A stretch of DNA of 64,000 nt from Neofusicoccum parvum (Eukaryota > Ascomycota > Dothideomycetes > Botryosphaeriales > Botryosphaeriaceae). Below, piece by piece: positions 11,692-21,137 of the stretch. Position numbers and translations under genes: made by a program. Below the pieces are notes generated by a model. That model worked only from the letters and a program-made list of their open reading frames with translations. It ran no database searches and had not been told where the DNA came from. Location: the NCBI GenBank assembly GCA_020912385.1, contig CP087222.1, positions 248,001 to 312,000 of the forward strand. Direction: 5' to 3'. The first letter of the stretch is position 1. The number at the start of each line of letters is the position of its first letter.

Positions 11692-14600
11692 ATGGACGAG
11701 CAAGAGTTCCGCTTGAAGTTCTTGACGCTTGTGCCACGCTTAGACGCAGAAGGCATTCCCTCGTGTAACTTCAGCGATGCCCACATCAGAGGGCTGCGGA
11801 GCGAACTTGAGGACTCTGAAGGATTTGAGAGCTGGTCGCAGTGTCCACGGACGTTCGCGCTTCTTTTCATGGTGCGTGACGGACGCAACATGTCGGCTTT
11901 TACCGCATCCAACTTCAACGACGATATCCTTCCCTACATCGACGACGGCGCGCATCTCCGCACTACCTTTGGACTCACAGATAGTGAAATCAAGCGCATT
12001 CTGAAGTACCATGAATGGTTTCTCTCATCGTTGGAGAGCATGGAAAAATTAGAACTTTTCGCGGAAAACGGTCTTCGCCACCGACCTCTCCGGCAAGGCG
12101 ACCATATTTTCGGATTCGGGGAAGAGCTCGGCCCGTCTAGCACAGGTCATGTCTGTCGTGGGAAACACCTAGCCTCGGGTACAGAGTTTGCCATCAAACG
12201 GTTCAGGCGGACTTATCGTGACGCATACAAGCTCTTCAAGACGGAGCGGAGCAACTTGGAAAAACTAAGACACCCGCATTTAATCTCTCTCATCGGCACA
12301 TACACGGATAGGACACACTTTGCACTGATCCTTTCACCACTCGCAACATACGACCTGAAAAAAGTGTTGGCCATGGACACGACGGAGGGCAACACGATTG
12401 GCCGAGAACAAATCCTGCGACAATCTTTCGGCTGCCTGGTATCTGGTCTGGAGTATCTGCATAGCAATCGAATTCGCCACAAGGACATGAAGCCTGGAAA
12501 TATTCTTGTTCACGATGGCAAAGTCATCATCTGTGACCTTGGCATCGCGTACGATTGGTCTGAAAGCACCGGACCCACTACGTCTGGCACAGTAGACAAA
12601 CAAACATGGAAGTACTCTGCACCAGAAGTATCCAAAGAAGATCCTCGAAACCAGCAAGCAGACATTTGGTCTCTCGGGTGTGTTTTCCTGGAGATCATCA
12701 CCGTACTTCAAGGCCATACAATCAAGGACTTTCACCAACACCTTAAACTTTGGGAATATGAACCATATCACGAGAAACACGATCAACTCTTGATTTGGAC
12801 GAGAATATTGAGTCAGCAGAAAACTCACAACGAACCCCTCTCTTGGGTCAAAGACATGGTCAGTTTTCACCAGGATTCCATGATTTTGGTACAAGGTTAA
12901 CACCGACTGTAGCTCAATCTCGAATCTTTGAAAAGGCCATCTGCGCAGACCCTCCACCGTTTGATCAAAGACTCCTGCATTAGCAAGAACGCAAACGAAT
13001 GTTACATCGGGGATTGCTGCTCGAAACCTTCACTGCATCCCGAACTTTTGCCTGAGGAACCAGTGCAGCCAGAAGCCTCTTCACTTGGACCTGATATCGA
13101 CGCGGAAAGCTTGACGTCCCAGCTTGAAGGTTTGGAACATCGCAACGAGAACACCAAGACCCCAGGTGCAGCGACGTTGACTGCCGATCGACCGGGATCG
13201 GCAGAATCGGGCAACACATCACCCGTTGGCGAATCAGACGACGCCTCAGCACCGCCTTTAGCGGTCACAAACCCATCTCCACCAATCCCTACAGGAGACA
13301 TTTCTGATACAAGAAATGATGGCAGTACGAGATTCTTTGGATATACCTCTGAGCTTTCCGATAGCGTGGAAGATACCCAACGCACAACCGCATTTCGCGC
13401 TGAGATATCCGCTTTTGAAATCTTTCCCGACCGGGAAGATGGGCACTGGATTGTCCAAACCCCACTTTCCAGATCAACATTTCGCGTTCACGTTACCGAG
13501 TCGACCGATCAATTGGTGTGGCGAAAGTACCGACTTTTGGAGATTCTTACCGTGGATGGAACCTTGAAAGAATCGACATGTATAATAATGTTCCATTCCC
13601 CAATTTTAGGCTATTTTACTTACAGTTGGTAGGGCTGCCTCTGCACAGATTAGAAACAAAGTTGGACTGCAGTAACATTGAACTTCATTGGTCAAATTGC
13701 AATCATCTGGTTCGCAAGGAAGCAGGTAAGTTGAAATGTTTTACTTTAAAAAAAAAGTACAGGAACTCATTGTCAAAGAAAACTTTCGCAGTTTATTGCA
13801 CCGTGTTTTCAATCCAACGAAGCCAAACAGTCGTCTCCGGCTACGTTTTATCAGTGCAAAAGGTATAAAAACGCTTGTAGTTCATAGATCAATTCTGACG
13901 TTAGTAGATGCCGAGGTCTTTAACCAAACGCTGTTGAACCATAGACTCTGTTCCCACGAGGGGGATCCTAACAACAACAAGTCATTCATAGTGGGTTTGA
14001 ACGCAAATCAAAAGACAGCTTCGGTTCATATTTGCAAGTTATCCAGCACTGGTACGGAAATTGGCGCACGCATGATCCGCGTACACCGTAGATCCAATGG
14101 TTTTGAGACATCCGAAATCTACTCGACATCTATCGACTACGATATCGCCGTTAAAATGGAACGAAGTTCGAGATTGGTGGTGGTAGACTTGGAACATATC
14201 AAGGTTCCAGTTTATCACTCCGATGTTCGCGATTTGCCGTACGAGAATGATGACATGAAAGGCCGATTTGGTAAAGTTGTCGAAGAGACTAAGAAGCTTA
14301 GCATGTGCTTCAAGCTCGATGATGGAGACGTTGCAGGGCCTGGCGGAAGTATGGGAAACTGATGCATCCGAGTCCACCATGCGGCATTTGCTGACGTCAC
14401 GTTAACGTAGACTTGCCTGATTTTTTCCAAAGCATAATCGGGTGGCACCTGTTATTCGTTGCGCCCATCAAGGCCAGGCGATCAACTACCAAGTTCTTCC
14501 ACAGAAGCTCCGCCGAAGAGACGATCCTCATGTTATTTAATACCACGAGCGACTTCAGAGCACCTGGAATGGGAGCAAAGATTGTCCTTCTCTTCCAAAA

Positions 14601-15048
14601 TGGCCGCCCAGGACAACACAAATGGGTATCAGGCGAACGTAAGCTATTTGCTCAAAGAGGTCCCTCCTGATGAAGCTAATCCACGAGCATAGTCGTGCAG
14701 AAGAAGCCATGGAAGAAAGCCGGCAAAGATGGCGAGATCACAATTCATCGGGTTCAACGTGCAATGAGATTCGGCGCATTATCATCTGATTCGCAAACAA
14801 CATTCAAAGGAGGCTCGTCTTCATACAAGCTCGAGTTCGAGGATTTCGACGGTAAGAGTAGAGGCACTGTTATTCGGACGAGTTCGCTGACACAGCGCAC
14901 ATCAGATTTGGACTACTTCAATGCCCGAATTCTACCATTCGAGAGAGCACAAAGCTTTGTGTCAGGGCAGTTCCATGGCCCTAGAAAAGCGAGTAGGTCG
15001 ACGGTTTCGACGAGAAGATCAGATACCACGCGCGAGGACTCAATGTAA
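11692..15048 (+). CDS. Atypical Ser/Thr protein kinase with long C-terminal region (3' structure uncertain)
   Basis: A protein kinase domain follows about 135 N-terminal residues of unknown fold. Kinase landmarks are a divergent Gly loop (GFGEELGPSSTGHV, about 141), the VAIK-equivalent FAIKRF (Lys169), HKDMKPGNILV in place of HRD (about 263), DLG in place of DFG (282), APE (310) and DIWSLGC (324). The key catalytic Lys, Asp, Asn and Asp are all present, so it may be active. Exon 1 ends at 12858; intron 12859-12912 joins WVKDM to LNLESLKRPSAQTL, completing the domain. Coding continues as a low-complexity Ser/Pro linker to about 13577. Further coding-like segments follow at about 13765-14360 and 14410-15048. 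I could not join these in frame with consensus introns: one apparent shift lies near 14327, where KLDDG changes frame to ETLQGLAEVWETDASES. The C-terminal half may be spliced unusually or be decaying. Confidence 0.65.
12859..12912 (+). other. Intron inside the kinase C-lobe
   Basis: GTCAGT donor, CTGTAG acceptor, 54 nt, phase 0. Splicing restores the terminal kinase helix (KRPSAQTLHRLIKD), which reading straight through would destroy. Confidence 0.75.
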
Positions 15049-15883
15049 AAAAGCATATGGAAAGAGCTGATGACTGTACAAAAGAAACTCTACAAAACGT
15101 TCACGAATGGTTTCATTTTTGCTTCCAAGTTTCTATCCCCAGTAGTGTCTGAAGTTTTGGTTGCGTTCATCTGCCAACTCAAAATATCGACATGTAGTAT
15201 TAATAAGTATAGGGACACATCACAAGGGAGCGAACAAAGTCAACTATGAGTACATTACCGATAGCCATGCAAATGCTGTAAAGGATTTTGTCTACAAAAA
15301 TCCCCTGGGTTCATGAATGTCTCATGATCAATGGGCTTCGTTACTCCTGTTCAACCTCACCGTGAACGATTTTGTTTGAAAGCGTCAGCTCGACACTATG
15401 CTCAGCACCGACATTAGCGCAAGTCGGACATGGAATATTCGGAGAATGAACATCTGAGAGACCGCCTTCCCAATCCCGCATATGCACGACTTTAGGTACG
15501 AAAGTGAATGTAGGGGATCATAAGGCGTTATACAAATGAATAGGTCAGGGGTGGAGATGCCTGTGTGTAAGATTTACGTCACAAAGGACACTGAAAAACT
15601 GCCACGAAAATTCCATCGTGTCGGAGAAATAGCAGATACTGCTGTGAGGTCTTCTAAAGTTCTCGCATCATCTAATAAGATCCATTCGTCATCGCGAGCC
15701 CTTGCTTATTACTATTACCGCGTGACCAACGACTCAACATTGCCAAACTTCCCAAACTTTGTTCGATCTACCCGGCCGACCACACATCAATTGCAGCATG
15801 AATCCCGCATCTCCGGCCCTCTGTTGCAGAATCCTGTCAGCACGACCCAACGATTGGCCAGGGAGACCAAGGTTTCGCAACAC
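15049..15883. other. Convergent intergenic gap
   Basis: It lies between the 3' ends of the kinase gene and the copper transporter. AT-rich, with no ORF of note. Nothing else seen. Confidence 0.5.
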
Positions 15884-16908
15884 TTACTCGGCACCAGCGT
15901 AATACGTGTCCCACTGGAACATAGCCGCTCCGAGGAAGGCGCCAATGAAGATACAGATGATGATATAGCCTACCAAACAAACAAAGCGTCAGCATCAGGC
16001 ATCCCCATTCAACCACGATCAACCACATCGCCGCCCGCGAGCCGGACAGCGGATCCAGACGGCGCGATTCGCCGCGCAGCCACCGCACCGCCGAATCACC
16101 GCCAGCCCAGCCCGCGCGCGCAATTCCGGAACAGCAGCTGCACACACAAGCGCAGAGCCTTCCTGGGTCCGGCGACGCGGTGGCGGAGCACGCGACATGG
16201 GCCGTCTCGGCGGCAGCAAGGGGGCCGGAGGACACGCGCGGGCGCCGAACTCACCGTTGTAGTACATGGCGAGCAGCATGACGAAGTAGCCGACGGCGAA
16301 CTGGACCGTGAACAGCAGCGAGCGCAGCAGGTGCTGCCACCAGCGCAGGGGGGCGACGCCAGCCGCGCCCGCGAGGCCGGCGGCGGCGGGGTGCATGGCC
16401 TTGGCGCTGGAGGCGCTGCTGCCGGCCTCAGCGGCGGCGGCGGCGGCGGGCGCGGAAGAGGCTCTGTTCGTGCGGCGGAAGTGGCGGTCGAGCTCGCGCT
16501 GGGCGCGGCGGAGGAGCTCGAGCGAGACGACGAGCAGGATCACGCCGATGCAGGAGCCGGCGAAGGCGCCGGCGCTGCGGACGTGCCAAGACCGCGCTAT
16601 GAAGCAGGAGTCGACCGTGTACCAGTTCCAGAGCATCTGGCGGCGGGGGGACGGTCAGCGGCGTGGTTGGTGGCGGGCGTGCGCGGGAAGTGGAGGAGGG
16701 CGGCAGATGGTTGAGGGGAGGAAAGACAAGGTCTTCGAGATAGGTAGAGCTGTGGTGGACTTACGGAAATTTTGCATGAGCTGCCACCACCCATGCCGCT
16801 GTGGCTCATGCTCATCCCAGTGCTTGTAGCGGAGGCCGCAGATGCGGCGGCGGTGGACGCCATGGACATGGCCATGGAGCTGGTCGACGACATTCCGGAC
16901 ATGTCCAT
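15884..16908 (-). CDS. Ctr-family high-affinity copper transporter
   Basis: Imports Cu(I) across the plasma or vacuolar membrane as a trimer. Exons are 16765-16908, 16255-16636 and 15884-15969 on the minus strand, giving 203 residues; both introns (donor GTAAGT, then GTGAGT) keep frame. The N-terminus is Met-rich with Mets motifs (MDMSGM, MAMSM, MSMSHSGM). TM1 starts at MLWNWYTVDSCFIARSW. A charged and Ala-rich cytosolic loop follows. TM2 carries the diagnostic MxxxM (GYFVMLLAMYYNG) and TM3 the GxxxG (FIGAFLGAAMF). The start is the first ATG that gives the Mets domain. Upstream, at 17221-17228, is a TGTGCTCA element like that bound by the copper-starvation factor Mac1 in fungi. The next recognisable gene is an isocyanide synthase, which makes the neighbourhood copper-suggestive. 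Confidence 0.95.
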
Positions 16909-17396
16909 GTTGGCGACGATGTGAAGTTGAAACGGAATGAAGATGGTGTCTTGACGAAAAGAAGAAGATCGGGTGAGGCTCAATACGTCAATCGACCAGT
17001 GCTTGCAAGCGCCGATCGGAAGCAGAAGCGCGGGAAGGCGGGAGCGGAAGCGGGGCACGAGACGGGACTGTTGGTGCAACCGTGGAAGGAAAAGAGGGAA
17101 ATCGAGTAAGGCAAGGACCGACGGTCAGTTATATGGGCAGCAAGCAGCTCGCTGTGACTTCTGCAGCACGATAGGCTTTTCTCGGCGCCGTGTCCAGTCA
17201 GACCAGCTCGCTAAGAACAATGTGCTCACCGCTGCGAGGGCCTCCTTCCCAATAGATGGGCCCTGGGCACGGCAGACATGCGCTGGTGATGCTGCATCAC
17301 CCATGATCCCGGATCAAGGCGATACTTGCCCGATCGGGGAAACGTGCTCAAACACGAGCGTCGGCGGAAAAGCTTGGCGCTCGGGGGCCAAGTGTC
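16909..17396. other. Upstream region of the copper transporter
   Basis: About 490 nt holding the presumed ctr promoter and 5' UTR. It contains TGTGCTCA at 17221-17228 and a one-mismatch copy (CGTGCTCA) at 17343-17350. Confidence 0.5.
17221..17228 (+). promoter_or_regulatory. Putative Mac1-type copper-response element
   Basis: The octamer TGTGCTCA lies 313 nt upstream of the Ctr start codon. Mac1-family copper-sensing activators of yeast and Aspergillus bind TTTGCTCA/TGTGCTCA-type sites in copper-uptake promoters. An octamer is expected about twice by chance in 64 kb on both strands, and another copy occurs at 54228-54235 with no copper gene nearby, so position is the main support. A related CGTGCTCA lies about 120 nt further upstream. 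Confidence 0.5.
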
Positions 17397-18293
17397 GTGT
17401 ATCTCGCAGGGCTGGAGCTGGAGCTGTGCCCCGCGGCATTTGAGCAAGTTGAACGAGCTGAGGATGCGCAGTTTTCGCTAGTTTGTATAAGAGCGGAGTT
17501 TCGAAACAGCGCGATCATGCCACAAGCTCGAAAGAACGAACACGCGGTCCTTACTCTCGCTTCTCCGCGCGGCGGCGCTCTTGTTTTCCGCCCTTGCGCC
17601 AGCGCCAGCGGCAACCCTGCCAGCGCAAGCCACCAATCAAACACGCCTGAGTATCCCGCAGCAGAGACTCCCGACGATGCACAACCGTCGGGCAGCTCGC
17701 CTCAACAACACACGACCCCATCCGTACCAGCAACCAAACTTCCCACCCACCGCGCGAAATTGAACCTAGCCGACCCTAAACAACACCACCCAGCAGTCCC
17801 ACTCCCCCAACCACGACCATCCTCCCCACCAAATTCGCCGCGCTCCTCTCCCCGACGCGCCCGCCCTCCTCTCCATTCCCCGTCGCAAGGACCCATCTCT
17901 CATCTCAACCACCGAGACCCCGGACCCGGCCAGCATGAACACGCGCAACGACACATTCGCGATCTAACCACCCACACGTTCGCCGCGGCGCCCACGGACG
18001 TCGAAGTCCCGTTCGTGCCTGGCGGTCTCGGCGCGCGGGCGACGACGAACAGAAGGACGTGGATCGGGAGCATGCTTAGGAGGGCGGAGGAGACGGGGTA
18101 CGCATGGAGGAACGAGGCCCGCGATGACCGTTTTGCGGCGCGAGCCGGCGTTTATGGGAGGGATGGAGTCACGGCGGGGAGCAGTAGGATGGAAAAGAGA
18201 TGTATGGGATTACTCGTTCGAGCTTGGAAACATCGGAAATTTGTATATCAGAAAGCCCGGACACCGCGAACTGCTACGCTAAGGAAATGCTAA
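17397..18293 (+). CDS. Possible hypothetical protein, Pro/Ser-rich then basic
   Basis: An open frame of 298 residues between the copper transporter and the isocyanide synthase. The first 180 residues are Pro/Ser/His-rich low complexity. From about residue 190 (DVEVPFVPGGLGARATTNRR, then a TWIGSMLRRAEETGYAWRNE segment) the sequence looks like an ordinary folded or helical small protein. A true start inside the frame near this part is possible. No family is recognised. Competing frames are also open because the region is GC-rich, so this may be fortuitous. If real, its position makes it a candidate accessory gene of the neighbouring cluster. Confidence 0.35.
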   Translation: MYLAGLELELCPAAFEQVERAEDAQFSLVCIRAEFRNSAIMPQARKNEHAVLTLASPRGGALVFRPCASASGNPASASHQSNTPEYPAAETPDDAQPSGSSPQQHTTPSVPATKLPTHRAKLNLADPKQHHPAVPLPQPRPSSPPNSPRSSPRRARPPLHSPSQGPISHLNHRDPGPGQHEHAQRHIRDLTTHTFAAAPTDVEVPFVPGGLGARATTNRRTWIGSMLRRAEETGYAWRNEARDDRFAARAGVYGRDGVTAGSSRMEKRCMGLLVRAWKHRKFVYQKARTPRTATLRKC

Positions 18294-18324
18294 ACGAGGA
18301 CAGGAAACGAAACAGGGAAGATTT

Positions 18325-20105
18325 TTAAGCAGAGATCCAAGTCTTGCACACCAAACCAACCCGCAGGATGCAGTCCATTGTCCACCTCATCGGCAAATAT
18401 ACGAGCGGAAGCATCTTCTCGAGCATGGGATATTGCTGAGCAAGCAGTGGCTTCTCGACCGCGCTGAGGAAAACCTCCTCCTGTGGGACAATAGGTGTCT
18501 GAGGAATCTGGACGGTCAGAGACTTGGGTGTCAAGGCGAAGTAGCCACCTTTCTCTGCGTTGTCTGTCCAGGACCCTTGGAGATAGCCCTTAGCGTTGGC
18601 GTCATATGCGGCACGAGCTTTGATCAGATACGGGACGCTCTCTCCTTCGACATATGCAAGGCAGTTGTGCCAGGGCGTTGGGGTGTGGTAGTTGTCGAGA
18701 GATTTCTGAGCATCCCTGGTTTCAAGGTCCTCAACGGCAATGGCAGTGTTGGGGCCGAGCAGGCGAACGGCAAATTTGGGGCCGGAATTATCGTGACTGT
18801 GAGGCGGCTCAGTTAGCTTGAGTTGAATACCAAGAAGAGAAGGACAACCACTTACGCATGAATGGAAAGGCGCACGTGAGAAGGGAAAAGCAACTCGACG
18901 AGGTTCGAATAGGCACAGTTGCGAACAATCATCTCGGCAGCGACATTGGACGAGATCTTCTTTCTCTTCGAAACGCTCAAACCAGCAAAAGCACGACTCT
19001 TGGACAGGTCGTCCAGCATGAATCGGGACAGTCCGCGGTAAAGTCCGAGCGTAGAGGGATCCTGGCTGGTGATCAGGCCGCGCATGATAGCCTTGTCATT
19101 TTGGCCAAGAGCCATCATCAACTTGCGACAGAGCTCTGCGTTCTCTGACCGCTCAGAGTCGATCGGGTGCGTAAGCTCGTGGCCCTCGATCCACGCCTCC
19201 TGGAAAAGCTCGGTGACTTCCTGGTTGCCGAAGAAAATTTCGGTCAAGGAAGTGAACTGGATGTTTCCGTTGCACTGCTTGCTGGACTTCATACGATAAT
19301 ACATCTGCTTCAGGGCCTCGCCGTAGATGTCAACGTTATCGTCCCTGACCTCGAGTAAGTCGGAGAATACATGTCCGTCACTGACGATGAGAACGATCGC
19401 GCCAGGAGAGTAGATGTCTCCAACCTGACGCGCGAACTCGTCCAGTGCTTTGAGAGCAAGGTATTCTGCCCGATCAGGAAGCTTGCCAGTAGTCTTCTCT
19501 GCGCTTGGCGATTTGCATGGGAATGCTGGAAGGCAGAATCGGATTGGCAGGCGACGAGTAACAAAATCGAGCGTCCGAGCCTCAAAGGTGCCGCGGCCAA
19601 CATTCCACTTGTCGTTCGGGGCGACATTGCGGAGGTATTGATCGAATACGTCAGCGATGTGAGCAGCTGTTCTCACATCCTGCTCGTCGGAAACCTGTGA
19701 TGCGGCGGGTGGCAGAAGACGAGTCTCGCAGAGCACGAACAGCTCAGACCAGGACTTGAGGTTCAATTGCTCCGATGCAGAATCGAGAGTCTTGCGACTG
19801 ATGAGGCCCAAGATGCTGTCTGAGCGGGAGGCGTCGTGGAGTTCCCGAACACAATATGTGGAGAGCTCTGTTTTGTCGGCGGAGAGGTCCAGAGAGAGTT
19901 CGGTGGTTATGATGTGCTTGTGGGATGGCAGACGGACAGTTGCGCCGGGGTTGCCTGCAGAGAGTTGTGCCCGAATCTGTGACCACGACGCAGTGATGTC
20001 CGAAGCATGGCTGCCACTTGAGGAGACCAATGTGAAGTCAGGGCGCCGCCAGTAGAATCCCTGAACACCGTGATATATCGAAGAGCCGCTGTTGAGGGAA
20101 GGCAT
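18325..20105 (-). CDS. DIT1-like: DIT1/PvcA-type isocyanide synthase
   Basis: A member of the pyoverdine/dityrosine biosynthesis family (PF05141). Relatives condense an amino acid, usually Tyr or Trp, with ribulose-5-phosphate to give an isocyanide (PvcA, IsnA, fungal xanthocillin enzymes); yeast Dit1 makes the formyl-tyrosine precursor of spore-wall dityrosine. Exons are 18856-20105 and 18325-18796; the 59-nt intron (GTAAGT...CACAG) restores SIHAHDNSGPKF, giving 573 residues, close to yeast Dit1. Family hallmarks are RRLPIRFCLPAFPCKSP (about 184), IVLIVSDGHVFSDLLEVRDD (about 237) and NCAYSNLVELLFPSHVRLSI (about 396). The C-terminal part (about 417-573) continues with WHNCLAYVEG and a short tail. 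It is divergently paired, across 1.03 kb, with a DIT2-type P450, followed by a DTR1-like exporter. The amino-acid substrate is not readable from sequence. Confidence 0.93.
18797..18855 (-). other. Intron of the isocyanide synthase gene
   Basis: GTAAGT donor and CTCACAG acceptor, 59 nt, phase 2. Removal joins two strongly family-like halves in frame. Confidence 0.85.
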
Positions 20106-21137
20106 TGTGCTGAGTAACGAGGAGAAAATCGGGTAAATAATTAGAAGTTAGGGCAAATTATGAGACGAAGCTCAAAGAAAGGGTTGATACCAGCAAGGAT
20201 GAGAAGTCGAGCTTCACTGGATAGGGGAAAGGATGGTAATGGAAACTTGGATGGTTGGGCTCGATGCTGGAACGTTGCTCCCTCTTATGAGGCAGTTATG
20301 ACGCCTCTCCAATCTCTGCCGTCTTGGTAAAGGAACACATCAGCGTGGGGTTCCCACGGCTGTGTAGTTGTTCAGCTGCGGAGGCTTCAGAAGCCACAAG
20401 TGGAGGAAGTGAGAGAGTCACAAGGCTCGGGTCAGCCGAAGCGTCAAAAAAAGCGCAAATAGACCGACTCTGTGCATGCCGAGACAGCGCAGCGCGGGCT
20501 CGTTGGTGGTATTTTCCAGGCAATGGTCCGTCCGAATGCCAAGCGATACCTCAGCCTCCAGATCCAGGGTCAGATACGCCAACGCGGTTTGGGGAATACA
20601 TTAATTGACACGAGTCAGCTTGCAGAGTCCCGAGGCCGTGGTGGCGAAGTTCACAGGGGCTGGGGTTGAGGCGGTCGGCACGATCTGCATTAGCCTTGCA
20701 TAATCAGTTCCTTGATGTTGGACGAGCTAAATTTACCGTTACCCGATGCAAGTGAAGGCCGCAGTAGCGCAGGTGCAATAGGGTGCTGCGGAGCGCCCGC
20801 CATGCGCCGCTTCCAATGCCTGCCGCGGCAGCCACACAACGTCGTCAGCTTATAGGGTGGAGAACAGACAGCCCAGCTACTTGTCCCCGTGGGCCTAATC
20901 GCCAAGTACCTGACTACTCGTAGGATCGTTCGGTTCCATTGAAGGCAACGTTGCGCCATCTGCTATCGTCAGCACGGGTACGGATGCGGACGCGCGACTC
21001 GCTGCGCCGCCAGCCTAAGGAACACCACGCTCAATCCCTGACCACTATCAGCTTGGCGCGCTTGGCCGAACGGCCTCGGACATATCAGGCATACGACGGA
21101 CATCGAGCATCTCGCACCGACGGATTCCAACCGCAAA
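20106..21137. promoter_or_regulatory. Bidirectional promoter of the synthase/P450 pair
   Basis: A 1.03-kb gap between the divergent start codons of the isocyanide synthase and the P450, suited to co-regulation. No ORF of value lies in it. I found no exact TGTGCTCA here; TGTGCTGA at 20106-20113, abutting the synthase start, is only a 7-of-8 match and weak. Confidence 0.5.

Noticed and set aside
15536..16714. 392-codon plus-strand frame
   Set aside because: It lies opposite the spliced Ctr transporter; Ala/Arg/Gly-rich translation is an antisense shadow of GC-rich coding DNA.
20106..20113. TGTGCTGA next to the isocyanide synthase ATG as a copper element
   Set aside because: One mismatch to the Mac1-type octamer, and this degenerate core occurs elsewhere (for example near 48426).
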